The notes: generated by a model not told the origin, from the letters alone. Positions 26,436 through 35,497 are shown, counted from the first letter of the stretch. The stretch is 64,000 nt of DNA from Actinobacteria bacterium OV320 (GCA_001298545.1 LJCX01000028.1:434001-498000), one strand, 5' to 3'. Translations and numbers: made by a program.

Positions 26436-27509
26436 ATGAGGTCGACGCGAGGACGGCTCCTCGGCGCCTGGTGCGCCGGGCTGCTGCTGGCCGGGGTGAG
26501 CGTGGTCGTCGGTTGCCGGATCGCCGACACCGATGCCGTGACCCCCGTACCGCAACTGCTCGCCTTCCTGCCGTGGCTGACCGTGCCCGCCGGGGCCGCC
26601 GTCGCCCTCTCGCTGCTCGCCCGCCGGCCGGCCGGGGTGATCTGGGGAACGGTCGTGCTCGGGCTGCTCGCCTGGTTCGTCGAGCCGTACGGGACGGGGG
26701 AGCAGCCGGACGGCCCGGTGCTCGCGCGGCTGCGGGTGCTGACGTCGAACGTGGAGTTCGGGTGGGCGACCGACGCCCTGATCCCGGTCGTCCGGCGCGA
26801 GCGGCCGGACATCGTGTTCGTCCAGGAGTGCGAGTACACCTGTCAGGCGGCGGTGGCGAAGGAGCTCGGGGCCGCCTATCCGCACCGGCAGGCCGTCGAG
26901 GGCGACGGCTCCGTCGGGTCCGTCGTCCTCAGCCGGTTCCCGCTGACGGCCACCGCGGGCGTGCCCGGCAGCATGGGCATGCCGGGGGCGGTGGCCGACG
27001 TCGGCGGACATGCCGTACGGCTCCAGCTCGCGCACCCCAGACCCCCGCTGCCCCGCCAGGTGTCCCTGTGGAAACGGGAGCTGGGGCGCCTGCGGGACTT
27101 CGCCGCCCGCCACGGGAACGCCCCGCTCGTCCTGGCCGGGGACTTCAACGCCTCCCAGGACCACGCCGTCTTCCGCCGCGTCCTCGGCACCGGCCTGCGC
27201 GACGCCGCCCGGCTCGCCGGCGAGGACCGCGAGCCGAGCTGGCCCAGCCGCACCGCGCCCGCCTTCGGCACGCAGATCGACCATGTGCTCGTCTCGCGGG
27301 ACTTCTCGGCGGCCGGGGCCCGCTTCCTCCACCTCGCCGGCACCGACCACCGCGCCCTGGTCGTCGACCTCACCCTCCACCGGGGCCGACAGCCGAGGGC
27401 GGGCCCGCGGCCGGGCGGCGAGGATCGTGGACGCGGGCGGTCGGCGCCGGGCGGCTCCGGCGCCCAGGGCGCTTCTTTGACCCGGGCTGATCCAAAAGAA
27501 GCGCCCTAG
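26436..27509 (+). CDS. Membrane-anchored endonuclease/exonuclease/phosphatase family protein
   Basis: The 357-aa protein has three N-terminal membrane helices (about residues 8-27, 40-60, 67-84). An extracytoplasmic EEP domain follows with RLRVLTSNVEFG, VFVQECEYTC (metal-binding Glu), LVLAGDFNAS and the IDHVLVSRD/GTDHRALVVDL pair. Members hydrolyse phosphodiester or phosphoester bonds; many actinobacterial ones are surface proteins of unknown substrate. ATG at 26436 lies 11 bp after the hydrolase stop, so the two are probably cotranscribed. The last 14 codons form one arm and part of the loop of a terminator hairpin, and the stop overlaps the stop of the convergent PhoX-like gene. Confidence 0.87.
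   Translation: MRSTRGRLLGAWCAGLLLAGVSVVVGCRIADTDAVTPVPQLLAFLPWLTVPAGAAVALSLLARRPAGVIWGTVVLGLLAWFVEPYGTGEQPDGPVLARLRVLTSNVEFGWATDALIPVVRRERPDIVFVQECEYTCQAAVAKELGAAYPHRQAVEGDGSVGSVVLSRFPLTATAGVPGSMGMPGAVADVGGHAVRLQLAHPRPPLPRQVSLWKRELGRLRDFAARHGNAPLVLAGDFNASQDHAVFRRVLGTGLRDAARLAGEDREPSWPSRTAPAFGTQIDHVLVSRDFSAAGARFLHLAGTDHRALVVDLTLHRGRQPRAGPRPGGEDRGRGRSAPGGSGAQGASLTRADPKEAP
27466..27507. terminator. Terminator hairpin embedded in the 3' end of the EEP gene
   Basis: AGGGCGCTTCTTT at 27466-27478 pairs exactly with 27495-27507 over a 16-nt loop. The right arm ends within the EEP stop codon. For the opposite strand the hairpin lies immediately after the PhoX-like stop, so it serves both convergent genes. 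Confidence 0.8.
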
Positions 27510-29641
27510 ACCCCGATGTCCTCGCCGTCCTTGCGCCACACGGCCACGACCGCCGGGCGGACGATCTTCCCGGGACCGTCCGGCCAGGTGCTCGCCGGCT
27601 TCTCGACCGTGGCGCCGTCGATCTCGCCCGGATGCTGCACGGCGACGAGCACCCGCCGGTCCTGGACGATCGGGCCGCAGGTCTCCGCACCCTTCGGCAC
27701 CGTCAGGAACTGCTTCAGCTCGCCGCGCCGCGAGCCGCGCGTCGCGACGCCGAACAGCCCGTCGTGCGAGCCGAGCTGGCTGCCGTCGGTGGAGATCCAC
27801 AGGTTGCCGTGCGGGTCGAAGGCCACGTTGTCCGGGCAGGAGATCGGGCTGACGTCGTCCTTCGGGAAGCCCGCGAAGTAGGTCGCCGGGTCGTCGGGGT
27901 CACCGGCGACGAGGAACAGCGACCACGCGAACGCGGTGCTCTCGGGGCGACCCCGGCGCTCGGTCAGCTCCAGGATGTGCCCGTGCTTGTTGGCGTTGCG
28001 CGGGTTGGCCTCGTCGGCCCCGGCGTTCGCGCCGACACCGCGGTTGGTGTTGTTGGTGAGGGCCACGTACACCTTGCCGGTGACGGGCGAGGGCTGGATG
28101 TCCTCCGGCCGGTCCATCTTCGTCGCGCCGACCTTGTCCCCGGCGAGCCGGGTGAAGACGAACACCTCCTCGGCACTCATCCCCTCGACGTGCGAGACGG
28201 CACCCTTGGCGGTGGCGGTGGCGATCGGGATCCATTCGCCGCTCCCGTCGAACTCGCCGTCGGCGGGCAGCTTGCCGGTGCCGTCGATCTCGATCGTGGG
28301 GGAGTCGCCGGTGAGCCTGGCGACGTAGAGCGTGCCCTCGTCGAGCAGCGACAGGTTGTGCTCGCGGGCGGCCCGGCTCGATCCCTTCCTCATCCGCTTG
28401 CTGCCGACGAACTTGTAGAAGTAGTCGAACCGCTCGTCGTCACCGGAGTAGACGACCGGCCGCCCGTCCTCGGTCAGCCGCACGGTCGCGGCCTCGTGCT
28501 TGAACCGGCCGAGGGCGGTGTGCTTGCGGGGCGTGGAGGCCGGGTCGTACGGGTCGAGCTCGACGACGTACCCGAAGCGGTGCACCTCGTTCGGCTCCTG
28601 GGCGACGTCGAACCGCTTGTCGAACCGCTCCCACTTGCGCTCGGTCGCGCCGGTCCCGATCCCGTACCGCTTGTCCGTGGCCCGGCCGCTGTTGGCGAAG
28701 TACTGGTTGAAGTTCTCCTCGCCGTGCAGCGTGGTGCCCCACGGTGTGGTGCCGCCGGAACAGTTGTTGAGCGTGCCGAGCACCTTCGTGCCGGTCGGGT
28801 CGGCGGAGGTCCTCAGCAGGTCGGAACCGGCGGCGGGCCCGGTGAGCCGGAACTCGGTGGTGGCGGTGACCCGCCGGTTGAGGTGATGCCGGGGCACGGC
28901 GGTCAGCTTGCCGGTCCTGCGGTCCTCCTGCACGACGACCACGCCGAGACCGTGCGCCGCCCAGGCGATCTCGACCTGCTGCCGGGTGGGGCTGGCGGCG
29001 TCGTAGCCACGGAACATGAGCACTTCGTCGGTGTACTCGTGATTGGCGACGAGCAGCTGCCGGTCGCATTCGCCCGGAATGGGCAGCAGCGCCAGGAAGT
29101 CATTGTTGTAGCCGAACTGTCCGGCCTGGGCGGCGGCGGTCTGCTTCTCCGGGTCGAAGGCGGGAGCGCCGCGCAGGATGGGCTCACCCCAGCGAATGAC
29201 GACATTCTGCCCGTATCCGTCCGGAACGGTGACGGCGTCGGCGGTATTCGGAGCGACAGAGCCGTAGCGCAGCCCACGAGCACTTTCGGCGCCCGGTTTC
29301 CCGGAACTCGCGGAACTCACGGAACTCCCGGAATTCCCCGAGGATTGCCCGGAATTCCCGGAGGACTTTCCGGACGTATCGGCGGACGCGGCCGCCGCGG
29401 GCAGCGCACCGGCCGTCCCCGCGGTCCCGGCGGCGGCCGCGACGGTGACGACCGCGGCGGCTCGCACCATCGCGCGGCGGCCGATCGCCCCCGCGATGAC
29501 CTCACCGACGTACTCGTTGTCGCTGGTGTTGGGCACCTCGTGGAAGCAGGCGTCACCACACCGGAAGCGGCAGGTCATGGCGGAGCGTCCGCCGGGATGG
29601 GACTGGGACGGCGTTCCGATCAGCGGCAGAAGCTTACGCAC
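27506..29641 (-). CDS. PhoX-family (DUF839) alkaline phosphatase, Tat-exported
   Basis: A 711-aa DUF839/PhoX protein. A twin-arginine stretch IGRRAMVRAAAVVTVAAAAG at about residues 50-70 indicates Tat export, as known for PhoX enzymes that fold with metals before secretion; a Ser/Gly-rich linker follows. Conserved blocks include GYNNDFLALLPIPG, LVANHEYTDEVLMF, LNNCSGGTTPWGT, HGEENFNQYF, ALGRFKHEAATV and RPEDIQPSPVTGKVYVALTNN, with many acidic residues that bind Ca and Fe in PhoX. It likely releases phosphate from organic phosphoesters. GTG at 29641 is preceded by GGGGAG. A PHO-box-like repeat lies about 75-90 bp upstream. Confidence 0.9.
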   Translation of the reverse strand: MRKLLPLIGTPSQSHPGGRSAMTCRFRCGDACFHEVPNTSDNEYVGEVIAGAIGRRAMVRAAAVVTVAAAAGTAGTAGALPAAAASADTSGKSSGNSGQSSGNSGSSVSSASSGKPGAESARGLRYGSVAPNTADAVTVPDGYGQNVVIRWGEPILRGAPAFDPEKQTAAAQAGQFGYNNDFLALLPIPGECDRQLLVANHEYTDEVLMFRGYDAASPTRQQVEIAWAAHGLGVVVVQEDRRTGKLTAVPRHHLNRRVTATTEFRLTGPAAGSDLLRTSADPTGTKVLGTLNNCSGGTTPWGTTLHGEENFNQYFANSGRATDKRYGIGTGATERKWERFDKRFDVAQEPNEVHRFGYVVELDPYDPASTPRKHTALGRFKHEAATVRLTEDGRPVVYSGDDERFDYFYKFVGSKRMRKGSSRAAREHNLSLLDEGTLYVARLTGDSPTIEIDGTGKLPADGEFDGSGEWIPIATATAKGAVSHVEGMSAEEVFVFTRLAGDKVGATKMDRPEDIQPSPVTGKVYVALTNNTNRGVGANAGADEANPRNANKHGHILELTERRGRPESTAFAWSLFLVAGDPDDPATYFAGFPKDDVSPISCPDNVAFDPHGNLWISTDGSQLGSHDGLFGVATRGSRRGELKQFLTVPKGAETCGPIVQDRRVLVAVQHPGEIDGATVEKPASTWPDGPGKIVRPAVVAVWRKDGEDIGV

Positions 29642-29711
29642 CTTTAATCTCCCCTTGCGTGCCCTTGGTGTGCTCGTGACGTTAGGGGCACGTATGTGCG
29701 GAGGCGCTGCT

Positions 29712-29733
29712 GCGGGATGAACGGAAAGTGAAT
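29712..29733 (-). promoter_or_regulatory. PHO-box-like PhoP operator (two 11-bp direct repeats)
   Basis: On the minus strand ATTCACTTTCC (from 29733) is followed directly by GTTCATCCCGC (from 29722). These are two 11-nt units carrying the TTCA core and spacing of the Streptomyces PhoP box (consensus GTTCACC per unit). The site is about 75 bp upstream of the PhoX-like start, so induction by phosphate starvation is expected. Confidence 0.65.
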
Positions 29734-29907
29734 CCCCGGCAGCCACAAGGGTGTTGGACTTGCGCGGAGGGGGTGCCGAGGCGGTATTGACACACCTGGA
29801 TTCCTTACACTCACCCCTGCCCAAGATCACCATCCGGGGCCGTTAACCTTACGTGTCCGTCCTGGCCAGGGATTGACGGGCTTCAACTCACGCGAAGGGT
29901 TGCGCAC

Positions 29908-31650
29908 ATGGGCATTCTCACTCTCCTGCGGAACGCGTTCGGACGGTCACGCAAAGAGCGGGCCGCCGAGGCAGAGGGTGCGGAACAGGTTCCTTCGCAG
30001 GAACAGACCGCCTCCGAGGAGCGGGACCAGGAGTCGACCGGGGCTGCCCCCACGTCGACAGCCGCGCCGACCCCGGCGCCCGAACCGACGGTCCCTTCCC
30101 CCTCCCCCGAACCCACCCCGAGGGCCACCCCCACGGCCCAGGTCCCGGAACCCCGCCCGGCATCCCAGGACGAACACGACCTCGTCTCGGCAGCCTTCGA
30201 CAACGTATCGGTCCCCAAGCCGACCCAGTCGACGGAGGACCTGCCTGAAACGGGGGCGGAGACGCCTGAGGCGACGGCGGGGGCTGAGGCGACGGCGGAA
30301 GCTGGGGCTGAGGCTGAGGCTGAGCCGACGGTCGAGGCTGAGCCGACGGCGGAGGCCGAGCCGACGGCGGAGGCCGAGCCGACGGCGGAAGCCGAGGCGA
30401 AGGCCGAGGCCGACGAGCCGCAGGCCGAAGCGCAGGCCGAGGCCGAGGTGGACGAGCCGACGGCCGAGGCGGTGGTCGAGGAGCCCACGCCGACGATCGA
30501 AGCGGCCGCGGAGGCGGAGCCGGCACCCGAGGAACCCGCGGTGATCACCGACGCCGACACGGAGCCTGCGGCCGAGCAGCCGGAGGCCGAGCCCGTGGCG
30601 GAGGAGCCCGCGCCCGCCGCGGCTGCGGCGGAGTCCGACGAGCCCGCGGCCGCCGACGGCGAGGACGCCGCACAGGGGCCACTCGCGGCCGACGACGAAA
30701 GCCGCACGGGTGGTGCGGGTGGGAACGACTCGGCCGAAGGCGAAGCCGAGGACGAGGTCAAGGCCGAAGCCGAGCCCGAGGTCACACCCGAGCCCGAGCC
30801 GACCGCCGTCGCCGACGAGCCCGCGCTCGCCACGGCTGCGGCCGCGGCGGAGTCCGACGAGCCCGCGGCCGCCGACGGCGAGGACACCCCGCAGGAGCCA
30901 CTCGCGGCCGACGACGAAACCCGCACGGGTGGTGCGGGTGGGAACGACTCGGCCGAAGGCGAAGCCGAGGACGAGGTCGAGGCCGAGACGGCCCCGGCCG
31001 AGACTCACCCCACCCCCACCCTCCCCGCCGGCCTCGCCACCGCGTACGCCGCAGCGGCCACCGCCCTGGAGGCAACCCACCTCACCGCCACCCGAGCGAA
31101 GCTCTACCTCGTACTGGACCGCTCCGCGAGCATGCGCCCGTACTACAAGGACGGCTCCGCCCAGGCCCTCGCCGAGCAGACCCTCGCCCTCGCCGCCCAC
31201 CTCGACCCCGAGGCCAAGGTCCACGTCGTCTTCTTCTCCACGGAACTGGACGGCACCGGCGAGCTGACCCTCACGGACCACGAGAACAAGATCGACGAGC
31301 TGCACGCCGGCCTCGGCCGCATGGGCCGTACCAGCTACCACGCGGCGGTCGAAGCGGTCCTCACCCACCACGAGAAGGAAGCCGCGGACACCCCCGCCCT
31401 GGTCGTCTTCCAGACGGACGGCGCCCCGGACGCGAAGACCCCGGCCACCCAGTCCCTCACGGACGCGGCGAAGAACCACCCCGCCGTCTTCTTCTCCTTC
31501 GTCGCCTTCGGCGAGCCCGACAACAAGGCCTTCGACTACCTCCGCAAGCTGAAGACCCCCAACACGTCCTTCTTCCACGCGGGCCCGACCCCGCGCGAGC
31601 TGACGGACGCCGAGCTCTACGAAGGCGTACTGGCCACCTGGCGCCCGTAG
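29908..31650 (+). CDS. VWA (von Willebrand A) domain protein with long acidic repeat region
   Basis: The 580-aa protein has a short basic N-terminus (MGILTLLRNAFGRSRKER), then about 350 residues dominated by Ala/Glu/Pro, and a C-terminal VWA domain (about 390-580). The domain's metal-ion-dependent adhesion site is intact: LVLDRSASMRPYY (DxSxS), RMGRTSYHAA and VVFQTDGAPDA. VWA domains of this tellurium-resistance/TerF type mediate protein interactions. No signal peptide is present, so it is probably cytoplasmic. The acidic region contains repeated AEPTAE units and a 219-bp-offset DNA duplication. ATG at 29908 precedes the conserved N-terminus. Confidence 0.88.
   Translation: MGILTLLRNAFGRSRKERAAEAEGAEQVPSQEQTASEERDQESTGAAPTSTAAPTPAPEPTVPSPSPEPTPRATPTAQVPEPRPASQDEHDLVSAAFDNVSVPKPTQSTEDLPETGAETPEATAGAEATAEAGAEAEAEPTVEAEPTAEAEPTAEAEPTAEAEAKAEADEPQAEAQAEAEVDEPTAEAVVEEPTPTIEAAAEAEPAPEEPAVITDADTEPAAEQPEAEPVAEEPAPAAAAAESDEPAAADGEDAAQGPLAADDESRTGGAGGNDSAEGEAEDEVKAEAEPEVTPEPEPTAVADEPALATAAAAAESDEPAAADGEDTPQEPLAADDETRTGGAGGNDSAEGEAEDEVEAETAPAETHPTPTLPAGLATAYAAAATALEATHLTATRAKLYLVLDRSASMRPYYKDGSAQALAEQTLALAAHLDPEAKVHVVFFSTELDGTGELTLTDHENKIDELHAGLGRMGRTSYHAAVEAVLTHHEKEAADTPALVVFQTDGAPDAKTPATQSLTDAAKNHPAVFFSFVAFGEPDNKAFDYLRKLKTPNTSFFHAGPTPRELTDAELYEGVLATWRP
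30319..30978. repeat. Internal repeats in VWA gene (18-bp AEPTAE units and a ~140-bp duplication)
   Basis: Between about 30319 and 30396 GCCGAGCCGACGGCGGAG-like 18-bp units repeat. A segment of about 140 bp ending at 30759 recurs nearly identically, ending at 30978, with an offset of 219 bp. Both keep the reading frame and lengthen the acidic linker. Confidence 0.85.
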
Positions 31651-31656
31651 GCCCCC

Positions 31657-31690
31657 TTCGGGGGGTGGAGAATCACGTCCACCCCCCGAA
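31657..31690 (+). terminator. 13-bp stem terminator after VWA gene
   Basis: TTCGGGGGGTGGA at 31657-31669 pairs exactly with 31678-31690 across an 8-nt loop. It starts 7 bp after the VWA stop and ends 43 bp before metG. Confidence 0.8.
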
Positions 31691-31733
31691 ACGCATGTGA
31701 GTGGATCTTCGCGGGCCCAGTAGGATTTCGGGC

Positions 31734-33350
31734 ATGGCGGCCACTGGAACCGAGAAGCAGGGTGGCAAGGCGTTCTACGTCTCCACCCCCATTTACTACG
31801 TCAACGACGCTCCTCACCTGGGCCACGCCTATACGACCGTCGCAGGCGACGTGCTCACCCGCTGGCACCGCCAGCGTGGCGAGAAGGTGTGGTACCTCAC
31901 CGGCACGGACGAGCACGGTCAGAAGATCATGCGCACCGCGGAGGCGAACGGCGTCAGCCCGCAGCAGTGGGCCGACAAGCTCGTCGACGAGGCCTGGCGC
32001 CCCCTCTGGGAGCACCTGGAGATCGCGAACGACGACTTCATCCGCACCACGCAGCAGCGGCACACCGACCGCGTCCAGGAGTTCGTGCAGGACCTGTACG
32101 ACAAGGGCGAGATCTACAAGGGCGGCTACGAGGGCCCGTACTGCGTCGGCTGCGAGGAGTACAAGCTCCCGGGCGAGCTGCTCGACGGTGAGGGCGACTT
32201 CGCAGGTCAGAAGCTGTGCCCGATCCACAAGAAGCCCGTGGAGATCCTCAGCGAGGAGAACTACTTCTTCAAGCTGAGCGAGTACGGCGACAAGCTCCTC
32301 GCCCTCTACGAGGCGAACCCGGGCTTCATCCAGCCCGAGTCCGCGCGCAACGAGGTCGTGAACTTCGTCCGGCAGGGTCTTCAGGACCTCTCCATCTCGC
32401 GCTCCACCTTCGACTGGGGCATCCCGATCCCGTGGGACCAGAAGCACGTGATCTACGTGTGGGTCGACGCGCTGCTGAACTACGCCACCGCGGTCGGCTA
32501 CAACGAGAACCAGCAGAAGTTCGAAGAGACCTTCCCGGCCGACGTCCACCTGGTCGGCAAGGACATCCTGCGCTTCCACGCGGTGATCTGGCCCGCGATG
32601 CTGATGGCGCAGGGCCTCCCGCTGCCCGGGAAGATCGCCGCGAACGGCTGGCTGATGGTCGGCGGCGAGAAGATGTCGAAGTCGAACCTGACCGGCATCA
32701 AGCCGCAGGACCTGACCTCGCACTTCGGCGTGGACGCGTACCGCTGGTACTTCCTGCGCGCCATCGCCTTCGGCCAGGACGGTTCGTTCTCGTGGGAGGA
32801 CTTCTCCGCCCGCTACACGAGCGAGCTGGCGAACGACTACGGCAACCTCGCCTCCCGCGTGGCCGCGATGGTCGGCAAGTACTTCGACGGCGTCCTGCCC
32901 GAGGCCACGGCCGACAGCGAGGCCGAGAAGGCGCTGCACGACGGCCTGGCGACGGCGGTCGCGGTGGCCGACCGGAAGATCGGTGAGGAGCTGGACTTCC
33001 AGGGCGGCATCCTGGCCGTGTTCGACTTCGTAAAGCAGGTCAACGGCTACATCACGGAGCAGGAGCCGTGGAAGGTCGCGAAGGACGACTCGGCCGAGGG
33101 CCGGGCCCGCCTCGCGACCATCCTCTACACCGCCGCGGAGTCCCTGCGCGCCGTCGCCGTCCTGCTGAACCCGGTCATGCCGGACACCTCCCAGAAGCTC
33201 TGGGACTCGCTGGGCGCCGAGGCCGTCCTGGGTGCTCTTGCGGACCAGCGGGTCCAGGAGGCCGGCACCTGGGGCACGCTCCCGGCCGGTACGACGGTCA
33301 CCAAGGGAGCGGTGCTCTTCCCGCGCCTGGAGGAGAAGCCGACCGCGTAG
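31734..33350 (+). CDS. metG: Methionyl-tRNA synthetase
   Basis: A 538-aa class I synthetase that charges tRNA-Met for initiation and elongation. The HIGH signature is HLGH at residues 28-31 after VSTPIYYVNDAP, and KMSKS is at 313-317 (GGEKMSKSNLTG). A zinc knuckle begins at YCVGCEEY near residue 140 and includes CPIHKKP. The anticodon-binding helical domain follows from about 370. The length fits actinobacterial MetRS without a C-terminal dimerisation domain. ATG at 31734 is chosen as the start of the conserved N-terminus, with AGGA about 9 nt upstream. It is monocistronic, bounded by hairpins. Confidence 0.98.
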   Translation: MAATGTEKQGGKAFYVSTPIYYVNDAPHLGHAYTTVAGDVLTRWHRQRGEKVWYLTGTDEHGQKIMRTAEANGVSPQQWADKLVDEAWRPLWEHLEIANDDFIRTTQQRHTDRVQEFVQDLYDKGEIYKGGYEGPYCVGCEEYKLPGELLDGEGDFAGQKLCPIHKKPVEILSEENYFFKLSEYGDKLLALYEANPGFIQPESARNEVVNFVRQGLQDLSISRSTFDWGIPIPWDQKHVIYVWVDALLNYATAVGYNENQQKFEETFPADVHLVGKDILRFHAVIWPAMLMAQGLPLPGKIAANGWLMVGGEKMSKSNLTGIKPQDLTSHFGVDAYRWYFLRAIAFGQDGSFSWEDFSARYTSELANDYGNLASRVAAMVGKYFDGVLPEATADSEAEKALHDGLATAVAVADRKIGEELDFQGGILAVFDFVKQVNGYITEQEPWKVAKDDSAEGRARLATILYTAAESLRAVAVLLNPVMPDTSQKLWDSLGAEAVLGALADQRVQEAGTWGTLPAGTTVTKGAVLFPRLEEKPTA

Positions 33351-33370
33351 CGCGTCGGCGACCGACCACG

Positions 33371-33399
33371 GGGTCCGGGACGAACCACCTCCCGGACCC
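33371..33399 (+). terminator. Terminator hairpin after metG
   Basis: GGGTCCGGGA at 33371-33380 pairs exactly with 33390-33399 around a 9-nt loop, 20 bp after the metG stop. The next 80 bp contain short GGAAGA/GGTCGGAAG repeats with no gene. Confidence 0.75.
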
Positions 33400-33529
33400 T
33401 GGTCGGAAGAGGGCCCTCGCGAGAAGAGGGCTGTCGTCGGAAGACGGCCCTGGTCGGAAGATGTAGAGGAAGAGTCGTAGAGGTTCCCCCGACTCGGGCA
33501 TGTTCCCGCCAAGCCGTATGGTTTCCGCC

Positions 33530-34021
33530 ATGGCAGTCCCCCACGTCATTCCGATCGCCTACGAGCCGAAGCACCGCACCGAGTCCATCGGGCGGTACGC
33601 GGACGGCCAGTTCCTCGCGTCGGTCACGTACGCCTTCCCCGAAGGGTTCCGTCTCGACGACGGCTGGGAAGAGCACAAGCGCCTCTACACCGTGCTGCAC
33701 ACCTTCGACGCCGCGGGCAACTACCGCGACTCGGACATCTGGTGTGCCGGCACCTGGGCCGAGCAGCAGCGCAACCCGCACGGCGACGACTCGGTCCTCA
33801 CCCGGGCCCGCGTCCGCCTGGCCACCCTCCTGCGCAGCCTGCCCCGCCGCTCCTACACGGACATCGCGGTCCGCCCCTTCCGGCTCACCTTCGAGGGCGT
33901 GCTGTTCGGCCTGGTGATCCGCGAGGACAAGGACGAGGACGGCGAGCCGGAGACCTGGGCGGAGCTCTACCCGGACCGCCTGGCCTTCGCCGAACCCTGG
34001 GACGGCACGTACGACACCTGA
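33530..34021 (+). CDS. Conserved hypothetical protein
   Basis: A 163-aa soluble protein has no signal or membrane segment. It is rich in aromatic and charged residues (VIPIAYEPKHRTESIGRYAD, DIWCAGTWAEQQRNPHGDDS, DIAVRPFRLTFEGVLFGLV) and ends in an acidic ETWAELYPDRLAFAEPWDG. The family is not recognised; such proteins are conserved in Streptomyces next to metG, but this is from memory. ATG at 33530 is likely; no strong ribosome site is seen. Confidence 0.75.
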   Translation: MAVPHVIPIAYEPKHRTESIGRYADGQFLASVTYAFPEGFRLDDGWEEHKRLYTVLHTFDAAGNYRDSDIWCAGTWAEQQRNPHGDDSVLTRARVRLATLLRSLPRRSYTDIAVRPFRLTFEGVLFGLVIREDKDEDGEPETWAELYPDRLAFAEPWDGTYDT

Positions 34022-34101
34022 CGGGCGCGCGGTGACGACCCCCCGCGCCCGCAACCCCCGTCCGTCCTGCCGCGCTATCGGAAGGCGCAGGCGGCATGAG
34101 A

Positions 34102-34141
34102 ACGCGAGGGCCGGGGGCTCGTGGTCACCCGGCCCTCGCGT
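34102..34141. terminator. 14-bp stem terminator between convergent genes
   Basis: ACGCGAGGGCCGGG at 34102-34115 is the exact reverse complement of 34128-34141. It lies 12 bp past the pectate lyase stop (minus strand) and 80 bp past the hypothetical gene (plus strand), so it can end both transcripts. Confidence 0.85.
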
Positions 34142-34153
34142 GTCTGAGGGGTG

Positions 34154-35497
34154 CTACTTCAGGACGCTCGCGCCCGTGGTCGTGGCGAGGGTCGTGGGCA
34201 GGTTCTTCGCCGACGTCTCCAGGCCCGAGGTGAGGGCCGGGGTCCAGTTGACCGTGGTCTTCAGGTCCTTCGACGAGGCGGCGTTGTACGCGGCGACGAC
34301 GTCGGTGACCGTGCCGTTGACGAGGTTGCCGGAGCCCTTGACCGCGCCGGTTCCGTCGCCGCTGAGGAGCTTGGCGACCTTTCCGCCGGTCGGGACCTTC
34401 CAGTAGTTGTTCTCGGCGACGACCTGGGCCTTGGCACGGGAGTTGATGCTGTACTGCGTCGCGTAGCCGTTGAGGGTCGTGACGTCGTAGTAGTTGTTGT
34501 AGATGTGCACCTGGCCGACCCGGGCCAGCGGGGCGCGCTGGACGATGCCCTTCCAGATGTTGTGGTGGATGGAGACGCGCAGCTTGCCGCTGGGCTCGCT
34601 GTCGCTGCTGCCGATCAGCATCGTCTTGTCGTGGTTGGTGAACTGGTTGCGCGAGACCGTCACCAGGTCCGAGCTCTTGGTGATGTCCAGGGCGCCGTCG
34701 TGGATCTGGTACTCGCGGCCGTAGTACTTCGGGTTGGCGCTGTCGAGGTGGGGCGCGTCGGTGAACGTGTTGTGGTCGGCCCACACGTGGGTCGCGCCGC
34801 GCAGCGTGACCGAGTCGTAGTTGGAGTTCCAGTTGCCGTCGTCGCCGTCGGTCGGGTCCCACTGCGGGAAGCAGTCCTCGGTGGCGGCGAAGGTCAGGTT
34901 GCGGACGACGACGTTGTCCACGTTCTGGATCTGGAGCATGCCGCCGGAGATCCCGGCGCCGGTGCCCGGCACGCCGACGACACTGGTGTTGGCCGGCACC
35001 TTGAAGACGATGTTCTTCGCCTGCTTGGTCTGGGCCGCGGCGCGGGCCTTCTCCTGGGTGCCGGAGGGCAGCTTGGAGGTGCCGTAGGACGAGGGGTCGT
35101 ACGCCTTCAGATAGGCGGAGAGCGAGTAGCCCGTGCCCGACGCGTAGTCGGCGCAGGTCAGCTTCTTGCCCGCGTCGTCGGTGTTGGCGTCGATCGTGCC
35201 CTTGATCTTGATGATCCGGGGGGTGGTGTCGGAGGCGGACCCCAGCGCCTTCACCAGCTGGGCGCGGGTGGAGACGGTGAAGGTGTGCGCGGCGTCGGCC
35301 TTGGTGCCACCGGTGGTGCCCGTGCCGGAGGAAGCCCAGCCGTCCTTGGCGGCGAGCGTCTGGTGGTACAGGTCGACGGTCCCGGCGTTCGCGTTCATCA
35401 CGACGACACCGGCGCCGACGGCCGCGGCCACGGCGGCGGCGGAGACGACGAGGGCGCGGCGCGAGCGGAGGGACCGGCGGTGGGAGGGAGCTGCCAC
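34154..35497 (-). CDS. Secreted pectate lyase (PL1 family)
   Basis: The 447-aa protein has a signal peptide (SRRALVVSAAAVAAAVGAGV to about residue 39) and a right-handed parallel beta-helix of polysaccharide lyase family 1. Conserved blocks include PRIIKIKGTIDANTDD, NTSVVGVPGTGAGISGGMLQ, TEDCFPQWDP (calcium-binding acidic residues), THVWADHNTFTDAP and KLRVSIHHNIWKGIVQRAPL, whose Arg is the usual catalytic base. It cleaves polygalacturonate by beta-elimination outside the cell. GTG at 35497 is preceded by AAGGA 6 nt upstream. A 230-bp promoter region separates it from the divergent PH-domain gene. Confidence 0.95.
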   Translation of the reverse strand: MAAPSHRRSLRSRRALVVSAAAVAAAVGAGVVVMNANAGTVDLYHQTLAAKDGWASSGTGTTGGTKADAAHTFTVSTRAQLVKALGSASDTTPRIIKIKGTIDANTDDAGKKLTCADYASGTGYSLSAYLKAYDPSSYGTSKLPSGTQEKARAAAQTKQAKNIVFKVPANTSVVGVPGTGAGISGGMLQIQNVDNVVVRNLTFAATEDCFPQWDPTDGDDGNWNSNYDSVTLRGATHVWADHNTFTDAPHLDSANPKYYGREYQIHDGALDITKSSDLVTVSRNQFTNHDKTMLIGSSDSEPSGKLRVSIHHNIWKGIVQRAPLARVGQVHIYNNYYDVTTLNGYATQYSINSRAKAQVVAENNYWKVPTGGKVAKLLSGDGTGAVKGSGNLVNGTVTDVVAAYNAASSKDLKTTVNWTPALTSGLETSAKNLPTTLATTTGASVLK

